From Acidobacteriaceae bacterium (GTDB lineage Bacteria > Acidobacteriota > Terriglobia > Terriglobales > Acidobacteriaceae): DNA of 64,000 nucleotides. The stretch lies in assembly GCA_031296325.1 (NCBI GenBank), contig JARLFY010000062.1, forward strand, positions 1 through 64,000, in the 5' to 3' direction. The notes under the pieces are model-generated. The model searched no databases. It saw nothing but the letters and a program-made list of their open reading frames with translations, and was not told the DNA's origin. The number at the start of each line of letters is the position of its first letter. Within the stretch, counting starts at the first letter, position 1. Of this stretch, positions 40,473 through 48,659 are shown in pieces. The position numbers were made by a program, and so were the translations under genes.

Positions 40473-40504
40473 AAGGCCCGGGCAAACGCCTCGGGCCTTT
40501 TTTG
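40473..40504 (+). terminator. rho-independent terminator after TolC-like gene
   Basis: AAGGCCCGGG and CCTCGGGCCTT form the stem around GCAAACG, directly followed by TTTTTT. It starts 18 bp after the stop codon. Confidence 0.88.
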
Positions 40505-40595
40505 TTGCTACTTCTACATCTGGCCAGTTCTTTTGGAATGGAGCCGCATCTAAAAACCTGTCAACAAACTCTGCGCGCGGACTGGCGGGCGTGAC

Positions 40596-42866
40596 ATGCA
40601 GAGCAGTGACGGGACGGCGGTGAGTGTGGCGCAGGCAAAGAGTTCGAGGGAGCGGCGGTGCAATACGCTGGCGGGTGCGGCTTCGGCCTATCTGCGCTCG
40701 GCGATGCGGCAGCCGGTGGAGTGGATGGAGTGGGGCGAATTGGCCTTCGAGCGCGCTGCGACGGAGGATAAGCCGATCCTGCTGGACATTGGCGCGGTGT
40801 GGTGCCACTGGTGTCATGTGATGGATCGCGAGTCGTACGAAGATGCAGCGACGGCGCAGATTATCAACCAACACTTCGTCGCAGTGAAGGTGGATCGCGA
40901 CGAGAGGCCGGATGTGGATGCGCGTTACCAGTCTGCGGTGGCGGCGATCAGCGGGCAGGGTGGCTGGCCGTTGACTGTGTTTCTGACTCCCGAGGGCAAG
41001 CCGTACTTTGGCGGAACGTACTTTCCTCCGCAGGATGGGTACGGTCGGCCCAGCTTTCAGCGCGTGTTGCTGACGATGGCGGAGGTCTTCGCTAGTCGCC
41101 GCGCTGAGGTGGACGAGTCCGCAGCGAGCGTGATGAGGGCGATCGAACACAACGAGTCCTTCTCGGGACGGGCGAGCAATCCGGGACAAGAGTTGGTGGA
41201 GAAGATGGCCGTGGCGGCACTGAAGAGCGCGGATCTGCGCTACGGCGGCTTCGGATCGCAGCCGAAGTTTCCCCATTCGAGTGCGCTGGATTTGCTGTTG
41301 GATCTGGCCTCGCGAGCGACGAGCGTTCCGGTAAAACTGGCTGGCGTGGGGGAGGGAACTGCGACGTTGGATGAGGCGGCAAAGCTCGTCGTGCAGCTTA
41401 CGCTGGAGAAGATGGCGCAGGGAGGAATCTGCGACCAGCTTGCGGGAGGTTTTCATCGCTACTCGGTGGACGAGCACTGGGGAGTGCCGCACTTCGAGAA
41501 GATGGCATACGACAACAGCGAGTTGCTGAAGAATTATGTTCATGCCTGCCAGACGTTTGGCAATGCGGAGTCTGCGCGAGTGGCGCGAGAGATTCTGCGC
41601 TGGATGGAGGAGTGGTTGAGCGACCGCGAACGGGGCGGCTTCTACGCCTCGCAGGACGCGGACATCTCGCTGGACGACGATGGCGACTACTTTACCTGGA
41701 CGCTGGAGGAAGCGTCCGAGGTATTGACGGCGGAGGAGTTGGCGGTTGCGGCTGCGTACTATGGCATCGGCGTGATCGGCGAGATGCAGCACAACACGGC
41801 GAAGAACGTACTCCATGTGAAGAGCGGGATCGATGCGGTGGCGCGCAGTGCAGGGGCAAGCGTCGATGAGACGCGGCGGCGTCTGGATGCGGCGAAGCAA
41901 AAGCTGTACGCGGCACGGCTGAAGCGACCGACTCCGTATATCGACAGGACGATTTATGTCGCGTGGAATGCAATGTGCATCTCGGCTTACATCCTCGCCG
42001 GACGTGTGCTGGACGAGCCTGAGGCGCGGGCCTTTGCGCTGAAGTCGCTGGATCGCGTACTGGCTGCGGCGTGGAGCAAGCAGAACGGGCTGGCGCATGT
42101 TGTTGCCTATGGCGAGAGTACGGATGAAGAAGCGGATTCCTCCGCTACGCTGCGGAAGGACAAGCAAACTGCGCTGCGGAACGATAAACAGAGGAGCGTG
42201 GCAGGGGTGTTGGACGACTACATCTTCCTCGGACACGCGGCGCTGGATGCGTGGGAGGCCTCTGGCGAGATGCGCTACTACGAGGCCGCAACGGAGCTGA
42301 TGGAGTGCGCTCTGGAGCGTTTCTATGATGCGACCGGCGGCGGTTTCTTCGACACCGAAAGACCTGCAGAGGGCGAGCGCAGGTTGGGCGCGCTGGGGAC
42401 GCGGCGCAAGCCTTTGCAGGATGCACCGACCCCGGCGGGAAATCCCATGGCGGCAGCTCTGTTGTTGCGCTTGCATGCGCTGAGCGGGCGCGAGGAGTTC
42501 GCTACGAGGGCGCAGGAGACGCTGGAGTCCTTTGCCGGAGTCGCCGAACAGTTTGGCTTGTATGCCGCGACCTATGCGCTGGCCTTGCAGCGGAGCGTGT
42601 TGCCTCCGGTGCAGGTCTGCGTGGTTGGCGACGACGCGACGGCGCGCGTTCTGGAGTCGGCTGCTCTGCGGCGCTATGCGGTCAACAAGTGCGTAGTGCG
42701 ACTGGGGCGCGCACAGCTTGCCGCGTTGCCGCCGGAGTTGGCTGCAACGCTGCCGCATCTGGCGCGGATCGAGGGAAGTTTTGCGGTGGTCTGTAGCGGC
42801 CAGTCCTGCCAGCCTCCAGTGCGAACGGTGGAGGAGATGCTGGCTGCACTGCGGCGGAGTTCGTAG
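40596..42866 (+). CDS. DUF255 thioredoxin-fold protein (YyaL/SPATA20-like)
   Basis: 756 residues. The N-terminal thioredoxin-like domain has QPVEWMEWGELAFERA, AVWCHWCHVMDRESYED with the CxxC at Cys70-Cys73, VKVDRDERPDVD and GQGGWPLTVFLTPEGKPYFG. The rest is an (alpha/alpha)6 barrel like N-acylglucosamine 2-epimerases (GGFHRYSVDEHWGVPHFEKM). Biochemical function is unsettled; homologues are called spermatogenesis-associated protein 20. Residues about 512-533 (ADSSATLRKDKQ and so on) are encoded by a family A repeat lying in frame just before the conserved LDDYIFLGHAALD block, which is not expected in the family. Confidence 0.87.
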   Translation: MQSSDGTAVSVAQAKSSRERRCNTLAGAASAYLRSAMRQPVEWMEWGELAFERAATEDKPILLDIGAVWCHWCHVMDRESYEDAATAQIINQHFVAVKVDRDERPDVDARYQSAVAAISGQGGWPLTVFLTPEGKPYFGGTYFPPQDGYGRPSFQRVLLTMAEVFASRRAEVDESAASVMRAIEHNESFSGRASNPGQELVEKMAVAALKSADLRYGGFGSQPKFPHSSALDLLLDLASRATSVPVKLAGVGEGTATLDEAAKLVVQLTLEKMAQGGICDQLAGGFHRYSVDEHWGVPHFEKMAYDNSELLKNYVHACQTFGNAESARVAREILRWMEEWLSDRERGGFYASQDADISLDDDGDYFTWTLEEASEVLTAEELAVAAAYYGIGVIGEMQHNTAKNVLHVKSGIDAVARSAGASVDETRRRLDAAKQKLYAARLKRPTPYIDRTIYVAWNAMCISAYILAGRVLDEPEARAFALKSLDRVLAAAWSKQNGLAHVVAYGESTDEEADSSATLRKDKQTALRNDKQRSVAGVLDDYIFLGHAALDAWEASGEMRYYEAATELMECALERFYDATGGGFFDTERPAEGERRLGALGTRRKPLQDAPTPAGNPMAAALLLRLHALSGREEFATRAQETLESFAGVAEQFGLYAATYALALQRSVLPPVQVCVVGDDATARVLESAALRRYAVNKCVVRLGRAQLAALPPELAATLPHLARIEGSFAVVCSGQSCQPPVRTVEEMLAALRRSS
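42129..42194. repeat. palindromic repeat family A, copy 6, inside a coding region
   Basis: AGCGGATTCCTCCGCTACGC then TGCGGAAGGACAAGCAAA and a second half GCGCTGCGGAACGATAAACA match intergenic copies (for example 31000-31043). The stretch is in frame in the DUF255 gene and keeps it open. Confidence 0.8.
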
Positions 42867-42993
42867 CTCTCGGCTAAGGCGGAGGCGATCTGGATTGCCC
42901 CGCTGTCGCTCGCAAGCGGCTCGCTTGTTATACTCAAAACTGTTCGGGCTGCATCCGCGAGTGTCCTAGACGGAGTGGCACTGGAGAATCTTT

Positions 42994-43890
42994 ATGAGCG
43001 TTACCCAGCTTCGCACCAGCACAGACACGCCTATCCGCCGAGTCACCTCCGACTCGCTCCTACAGAAAAAACTTGCGCACCAACCCATCTCCGCGATCAC
43101 TGCGTATGATTACCCCACCGCGCGACTTACCGACGAAGCGGGAATCGACATGATCCTGGTCGGCGACTCGCTGGGCATGGTCGTGCTTGGCTACGAGAAC
43201 ACGCTTCCGGTCACGCTCGATGAGATGCTGCACCACACCAAAGCCGTCGCCCGCGGTCTGCGCCGAGCCTTTCTGGTCGCCGACATGCCCTACGGCAGCG
43301 ACCACACCGGAACACGCGACGCCGTGCGCAACGCCCTGCGTCTGGTCAAGGAGGCTGGAGCGCAGGCGGTCAAGATCGAGGGCGGAGCCGAGCGCGCCAA
43401 GCTCGTTCGCCGCCTTACCGACGCGGAGATTCCCGTCGTCGCGCACATCGGACTCACGCCGCAATCGGTTCACAGTATGGGCGGATACCGTGTGCAGGGC
43501 AAGAGCCTTGAAGCCATCGACCGCCTCTGCGCCGACGCGCGAGCCCTGGAAGAGGCTGGAGCCGTCGCCATCGTTTTGGAGGGCATTCCGCGCGAACTGG
43601 CCGCCGTCATCACTACACAGAGCGGCATTCCCACTATCGGCATCGGAGCCGGCCCGGAGTGCGATGGACAGATTCTGGTCTTCCACGATCTGTTCAACCT
43701 CACCTTCTCTCCGTCGGCAAAGTTCACCCGCCAGTACGGCGACGGCGCGGCCTTCTTCTCGCAAGCGCTCCAGCAGTATCGCGAAGACGTGACTGCACGC
43801 AACTTTCCCAGCGACGCCGAGAGCTACCATCTCTCTCGCGAAGTTCAGGCTGAGTTTGAAGCCGCGCGCACACGAACCCGAAACGCATAA
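42994..43890 (+). CDS. panB: 3-methyl-2-oxobutanoate hydroxymethyltransferase
   Basis: 298 residues. Landmarks: ISAITAYDYPTARLTDEAGI, ILVGDSLGMVVLGYENTLPV (GDSLG metal-binding region), VARGLRRAFLVADMPYGS, KIEGGAERAKLV and VAHIGLTPQSVHSMGGYRVQ, all typical of ketopantoate hydroxymethyltransferase. It makes ketopantoate, the first step of pantothenate synthesis. The gene is eight bases ahead of panC, so the two form an operon. Confidence 0.96.
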   Translation: MSVTQLRTSTDTPIRRVTSDSLLQKKLAHQPISAITAYDYPTARLTDEAGIDMILVGDSLGMVVLGYENTLPVTLDEMLHHTKAVARGLRRAFLVADMPYGSDHTGTRDAVRNALRLVKEAGAQAVKIEGGAERAKLVRRLTDAEIPVVAHIGLTPQSVHSMGGYRVQGKSLEAIDRLCADARALEEAGAVAIVLEGIPRELAAVITTQSGIPTIGIGAGPECDGQILVFHDLFNLTFSPSAKFTRQYGDGAAFFSQALQQYREDVTARNFPSDAESYHLSREVQAEFEAARTRTRNA

Positions 43891-43898
43891 GGATAACA

Positions 43899-44744
43899 AT
43901 GCTCATCTGCAAAACTCCCGCCGAGATGCACTCCGCCTGCAAGAACCTGCGCAACGCCAACAAGACTCTGGGGCTGGTTCCCACCATGGGCGCGCTGCAC
44001 GACGGCCATCTCTCGCTGATCGCAGCCGCCCGCGCCGAGTGCGACGTCGTAGTCGTCAGCATCTTCGTCAACCCGACGCAGTTCGGCCCCAACGAGGACT
44101 ACGCCGCCTACCCGCGCACCTTCGCCGCAGACTGCGAAAAGCTGGAATCCGCCGGGGTCCACGTCGTCTTTGCTCCCTTGGCCGATGAGATGGTCACGCC
44201 CGATACCACCACCTTCGTCGATACCGGCGAACTGGGTTCTCGTCTCGACGGAGCCTCGCGGCCCATTCACTTTCGCGGGGTTGCCACGATCGTTGCGCGA
44301 CTGTTCAACATTGTCCAGCCCGATCGCGCCTACTTCGGCCAGAAGGACGCGGCGCAGGTCGCCGTGCTGCGGCGCATGGTGCGCGACCTCAACTTTCCGG
44401 TGCAACTCACCGTCTGCCCCATCTACCGCGAGGCCGACGGCCTGGCCATGAGTTCGCGTAATCGTTACCTGTCGCCGGAAGAGCGGCAACGCGCCTTGAT
44501 CCTCTCGAAGGCACTCGCCGTCGCCCAGAGTCTGGCACAGCAAGGCGAGAGCAACGCCGAAGCGCTGCGTAGCGCAATCCTTGAGACCTTCACCACCGAC
44601 CCACAGCTTCGCCTGGACTACGTCGCTGTCGTCCACCCCGACACGCTGCTCCCGCTGGCTGACACCTCGCACGGTGCGCTGATCGCTGTCGCCGCATGGA
44701 TCGGCACGACGCGCCTGATCGACAACCTGCTGCTTCCTGCGTAG
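43899..44744 (+). CDS. panC: pantothenate synthetase
   Basis: 281 residues. LGLVPTMGALHDGHLSLI holds the ATP-binding HxGH, then VVSIFVNPTQFGPNEDY, RGVATIVARLFNIVQPDRAY, FGQKDAAQ and AMSSRNRYLSPEER (KMSKS-like SSRN). It joins pantoate and beta-alanine using ATP. AAGGA lies just ahead of the ATG. Confidence 0.96.
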   Translation: MLICKTPAEMHSACKNLRNANKTLGLVPTMGALHDGHLSLIAAARAECDVVVVSIFVNPTQFGPNEDYAAYPRTFAADCEKLESAGVHVVFAPLADEMVTPDTTTFVDTGELGSRLDGASRPIHFRGVATIVARLFNIVQPDRAYFGQKDAAQVAVLRRMVRDLNFPVQLTVCPIYREADGLAMSSRNRYLSPEERQRALILSKALAVAQSLAQQGESNAEALRSAILETFTTDPQLRLDYVAVVHPDTLLPLADTSHGALIAVAAWIGTTRLIDNLLLPA

Positions 44745-44760
44745 AGCATTATCGCCGTGG

Positions 44761-44829
44761 CATAGAGCGTCGCGGTGCAAAGAAAATGCGGGGATTCTTC
44801 GCTTCACTCAGAATGACAAATCGTTTCTA
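44761..44829. repeat. palindromic repeat family A, copy 7 (variant)
   Basis: GCGGGGATTCTTCGCTTCAC then TCAGAATGACAAATCG, in minus orientation. It belongs to the variant with GAATCCCCGCAT (also copies 3 and 10), between panC and the prepilin peptidase gene. Confidence 0.65.
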
Positions 44830-44902
44830 GTCGATAGCGATTTCTAAAACGATCCACGGATCTGTTCAGTTCAAAACATCTCGGAGGCCGTATACTGCAA
44901 CC

Positions 44903-45760
44903 GTGCCTTCGCCGCACCAATTCGTCCTGCTCGGCTTCCTTCCTGGGCTGCTCTTTGGCAGCTTTCTGAACGTCTGCATCTCGCGACTTCCTGCGCACCA
45001 ATCCATCGCCAAGCCGCGTTCGCACTGTAACTCCTGCGGGCGGCTTATTCGCTGGTACGACAATATTCCCGTTCTCAGTTGGCTTGTCCTGCGCGCCCGT
45101 TGCCGCGACTGCGCTGCGCCGATTCCCTGGCGCTACCCGCTGGTCGAGATCGCCGTAGGACTGTGGTTCGCCCTCTGCGCCAACAAGGTTCTCTCGGCGC
45201 TGGACGGCGTTTCTCCGCCAGTTCTTGGCCGATCAATCTTCGCCAGTGAAGCCGTCGCCGCGCTTGGTCTCGCCATCCTCGGCTTTTTGCTGCTCGGCCT
45301 GATGGTGATGGACTGGCAGACGCAGCGATTGCCAGACGCCTTCACTCTTACTGGGATAGTCCTTGGCTTCGGCGTGACCTGTATTCAGGCGTTTTTGCTC
45401 GCCCCGGTCGAGAGCCCTGCGGAGCTTATTGTTCCCCGCATCGCTGCTATCGCCGTCGCCGCGTTTCTTCTGCTGGCCATCCGCTGGCTCTACAGAATTC
45501 TGCGTAGGCAGGACGGCATGGGGCTGGGCGACGTCAAGATGCTGGCCATGATCGCGGCCTTTCTCGGGCTGGATCAGACGCTTCTAACGCTTCTGGCCGG
45601 AGTTCTGGCCGCCAGCCTCTATGGTCTCGCCTTGCTGGCTCTGCGTCGCGCCAATGCCGCCAGTAAACTTCCCTTTGGCAGCTTTCTGGCTGCTGGAGGC
45701 CTGTGTAGCGCGCTGTTCGGCCAGCCCATCGTCGCCTGGTACCTGAGCCTCATGCGCTAA
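44903..45760 (+). CDS. prepilin peptidase (A24, PilD/GspO type)
   Basis: 285 residues from a GTG start with a weak ribosome binding site. The N-terminal part has GLLFGSFLNVCISRLP and two CxxC pairs (HCNSCGRLI, ARCRDCAA). The catalytic aspartates are in LMVMDWQTQRLPD and GMGLGDVKML (GxGD). About eight hydrophobic segments place it in the inner membrane. It cleaves and N-methylates type IV pilin or type II pseudopilin precursors. No pil or gsp genes are nearby in the window. Confidence 0.9.
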   Translation: MPSPHQFVLLGFLPGLLFGSFLNVCISRLPAHQSIAKPRSHCNSCGRLIRWYDNIPVLSWLVLRARCRDCAAPIPWRYPLVEIAVGLWFALCANKVLSALDGVSPPVLGRSIFASEAVAALGLAILGFLLLGLMVMDWQTQRLPDAFTLTGIVLGFGVTCIQAFLLAPVESPAELIVPRIAAIAVAAFLLLAIRWLYRILRRQDGMGLGDVKMLAMIAAFLGLDQTLLTLLAGVLAASLYGLALLALRRANAASKLPFGSFLAAGGLCSALFGQPIVAWYLSLMR

Positions 45761-45765
45761 ACTGG

Positions 45766-46275
45766 CTAACGCTTGAAGGAGAACTTCTTGTGTGCGAAGT
45801 AGCTGTAGAGCGCGATGAAGGAAGAGTTGACCAGTCCAGCAAGATATGGCGCGTAGGAGTGCAGAAGATGGACGTGCAGGAAGATGCCGGTGGCAATGGG
45901 AAGGATGATTAGTTCCGCCGGAACGCTGACTCCATAGACCGCAAAGCAGCGCAGCCATTCCTTGATGTAGCTTCCGTGAGTGCGAAAGACGAAGTGCTTA
46001 TAGCAGAGAAAGGCTACGGTAATGCTGATTGGCTTGGAGGTAATCGAGGCAATATCTGCGATCAGCGGCTTGCCGATGTGGGGCATCAGATGGCTGTACA
46101 GAATCACGCAGGCCGAGTAGAGGCCGAACGAGAAGATTGTGTTCGAGACGCCAACCATCAGAAAACGAATGACCTCGGTCGAAGGCAACATGCGACGAAT
46201 GGAGGCAAAGGGGCCGTGCGCCTTGGGGTTGGGAGGCTTTTCGTCAGTGAGAATGGAATGCTTGTGATGAGACAT
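45766..46275 (-). CDS. GtrA family membrane protein
   Basis: 169 residues from the ATG at 46275. After a polar N terminus come four hydrophobic segments, beginning FLMVGVSNTIFSFGLYSACV, with the family's conserved KPISITVAFLCYKHFVFR (xxNFxxxRxxVFR-like) block. GtrA proteins are thought to flip or help transfer polyprenyl-linked sugars in the inner membrane. No linked glycosyltransferase is present. Only five bases separate its stop from the converging prepilin peptidase gene. Confidence 0.85.
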   Translation of the reverse strand: MSHHKHSILTDEKPPNPKAHGPFASIRRMLPSTEVIRFLMVGVSNTIFSFGLYSACVILYSHLMPHIGKPLIADIASITSKPISITVAFLCYKHFVFRTHGSYIKEWLRCFAVYGVSVPAELIILPIATGIFLHVHLLHSYAPYLAGLVNSSFIALYSYFAHKKFSFKR

Positions 46276-46382
46276 ACAATTCTGATTGTACCGTTGAGCA
46301 TCGTCTTCGCGTAGCGAGACTCTGCAAAGGGATAAAGAAAATATTGATGCGGATGACGCGGATAGAAGCATCTTCTGAATGG

Positions 46383-46552
46383 GTATAGCCCCATTTGGTT
46401 GTCATTCCGTAGCGAAGCGGAGGAATCTGCTTTTGCTCGCTGCGCGATGGTCTGTACCATTGGAGGATTTTCTCCAATGGTATAGACCGTGACATCGCGA
46501 GAAAAATGAGGGGATTCTTTGCTGCGCTCAAAATGACAATTCATTCTTGATT
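46383..46552. repeat. palindromic repeat family A, copy 8 (two copies head to head)
   Basis: One copy runs right from TTGTCATTCCGTAGCGAAGC; a variant copy runs left, ending in AAAATGACAATTCATTC. Between them GGTCTGTACCATTGGAG (46449-46465) and CTCCAATGGTATAGACC (46472-46488) form a 40-bp palindrome with one mismatch. Confidence 0.8.
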
Positions 46553-46578
46553 TATGGCACATAAAGAATGTTCTGGAG

Positions 46579-48492
46579 TTACTGGTTCAGGGCGATTCCT
46601 TCTCCTGCTGGAAGCGTTGTTGTTGCGGGTTCGTGGAGCAGGTCGATGACGCGCTGGTAGAGGCGATTGCGCATCTCAAAGCGCTGCGCCGCTCGCGTTA
46701 CATAGCGCACCAGAATGTCGATTCCGGCTCCCGACGGGCGCAGATTCACAGTAGGATCTGCGCTGAAGTTGCTCAGCCCATTCTGTCGCGTACCGCGCTT
46801 CCACTCCGTCTCCGCTGTTCGTGCAGACTTTTCGGTCTCCTCCAGCATCGCCTTGTGAATACGCTCCACCATCGCGGAGGTGTTGGCCGAGGCGGGAAGG
46901 TTGACCGAGATCTCGTCCCACATCCACTGCCCGGTCGTGGAGAAGTTGAAGTATTGTCCACGGATGGCAAAGCTGTTGATGAACGAGACGCGGCGCCCGG
47001 TCTGATGGCCCAGATCGGTCCAGTCGCCCATCTCCAGCAGGGTGGTGCGGATGATGCCGATCTCGGTGACCTCTCCTCCGACGCTGTTGATCTCGACCCA
47101 GTCGCCGACGCGAATGCCGTTCTTGCCCATCAGGACGAACCAGCCGAAGAAGGCCAAAATGAAGTCCTGCATGACGATGGTGATGCCTGCGGTGGCCAGA
47201 CCCAGAATCGTCGGCATCTGGTTCGGCGTGCCGAAGACGATCAGAAGGATCACGAGTCCGCCGGTCAGTTGAACCCCCAGTTTGAAGACCGTGCGCAGGG
47301 TCTGCATCTGGCGGCGGTCGAGCGAGGGATGCCGCAGCAATTTTTCCACCAGCGCATCGCAGAGAAGGATGCAGAGAAGGATGAAGGCGATCCAGGCCAG
47401 CGATTGCAGGGTCAGGTGAACCAGAATGCGGTGCTGCAACTGAACCTGTGTGCCCCACGCACTATAGACCTTGGCCAACTGCTGCTCAGTCTGGATGCGG
47501 TCGGCGTAGATGCTGAGCAACTGGCGCTCGGCGCTCTTCTCCTTCAGACTGGCGAGTTGGATGGAGTGGTCTGTAGCGGCGTCCGCCGTTGGCTGATCGG
47601 CGTTGACTCCCCCGTTGGTCTCCGCCGCCAGAGCTTTGCGCTCGCCGGTCAGAGTGTTCCCGTCGCTCTGCGCCTGCACCAGAGCCTGCTGGATCAACTG
47701 CTGCCGCTCGCGCTGGTTCTTCCATGCCTGAATGCGTGCGGCTAGGGTTCCGTGGTGCGAGACTGAGACGACGGCGACCTCGCCCCCGCCGTGCGAGGAC
47801 TTGTCGAACTCGCGCATCGCCGATTCATGTTCGGTGAGTTCGGCCTGAATCTGGGTGCGATTATCACCCACGGCGTGAGCCAGATTCTCCTGCGCATCGT
47901 CCAGAACGTCGGAGTCCAGCGAGAGCTGCGCCTGCGCAATATCCAGATCGTCGTTGCCGGTCGAAGAGGATGCGTCCTTATCTGCCTCGTTAGACTTTGA
48001 GGTTGCCGCCTTGTCGTCGCTGGTTGAGCCACCCAGACTGTGTACCAACGCCTGATCCTGCTGTACCACCAGCTTCATCTGCGCGACCTTCTGCGAGAGC
48101 GCAAGAGCATCTCCGGTCAGCACACGCCGCTGCACCTGCGCGCTGGCCTTGCGCAATGCCGTTGCAAAGGCCTGATCCACCTCGTGATCGGCAAGCTGTT
48201 CCGCCTGCAATGCGTAAGCGTTCTCCTCCGCCGTGACGGCCAGCGGAGCCAAGGCCTGCGCCGTCTGCCACGGTCCCAGATCCACCAGCGACTTCTGGCC
48301 CGCAGCGTTGCCCGCAGCCCCTTTTCCCTTCAGAAAGGGAAGATGGGCCATCGAGTCGCGCGTGGTCCAGGAAAACGCCAGACACAAGCAAAGCAGAGCC
48401 AGAGAGACGAGCAGGCAGGTCATTCTTCTCCGTCCGAAGATAATAGAAGTAGCGCCTTCGGCGGAGTGCGGAGAGAGGTGCATATTGGCCAT
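46579..48492 (-). CDS. MscS-family mechanosensitive ion channel with long N-terminal periplasmic part
   Basis: About 637 residues from the ATG at 48492; an earlier ATG at 48540 is possible. A hydrophobic segment at the N terminus (TCLLVSLALLCLCLAFSW) is followed by about 300 residues rich in Gln, Ala and Lys, likely coiled coil, as in MscK/MscM-type proteins. Then come several membrane segments and the MscS core: GLATAGITIVMQDFILAFFG, VGDWVEINSVGGEVTEIGII and NSFAIRGQYFNFSTTG. It should release solutes on osmotic downshock or modulate envelope tension. It is preceded on its promoter side by 167 bp without recognisable features. Confidence 0.88.
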   Translation of the reverse strand: MANMHLSPHSAEGATSIIFGRRRMTCLLVSLALLCLCLAFSWTTRDSMAHLPFLKGKGAAGNAAGQKSLVDLGPWQTAQALAPLAVTAEENAYALQAEQLADHEVDQAFATALRKASAQVQRRVLTGDALALSQKVAQMKLVVQQDQALVHSLGGSTSDDKAATSKSNEADKDASSSTGNDDLDIAQAQLSLDSDVLDDAQENLAHAVGDNRTQIQAELTEHESAMREFDKSSHGGGEVAVVSVSHHGTLAARIQAWKNQRERQQLIQQALVQAQSDGNTLTGERKALAAETNGGVNADQPTADAATDHSIQLASLKEKSAERQLLSIYADRIQTEQQLAKVYSAWGTQVQLQHRILVHLTLQSLAWIAFILLCILLCDALVEKLLRHPSLDRRQMQTLRTVFKLGVQLTGGLVILLIVFGTPNQMPTILGLATAGITIVMQDFILAFFGWFVLMGKNGIRVGDWVEINSVGGEVTEIGIIRTTLLEMGDWTDLGHQTGRRVSFINSFAIRGQYFNFSTTGQWMWDEISVNLPASANTSAMVERIHKAMLEETEKSARTAETEWKRGTRQNGLSNFSADPTVNLRPSGAGIDILVRYVTRAAQRFEMRNRLYQRVIDLLHEPATTTLPAGEGIALNQ

Positions 48493-48659
48493 ACTGTGAT
48501 TCTCACAGGGATTGCAAAATTCTGCATCCCCTCGTGCCACAGGAGATAAAGATCGGGGGCTGTTTGCGACAGAAACGCCTCCTGCGCCTGAAAGAATTTA
48601 GGATTGAGAAGAAGACGCAACGGCGCAGTCGAATCGGCCCTGCGATGGAGCGGTGAGCG

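Noticed and set aside
40305-42758. 817-codon open frame on the minus strand
   Set aside because: It lies opposite the DUF255 gene and the end of the TolC-like gene, is Arg/Leu/His-rich with no domain, and is a shadow of GC-rich coding DNA.
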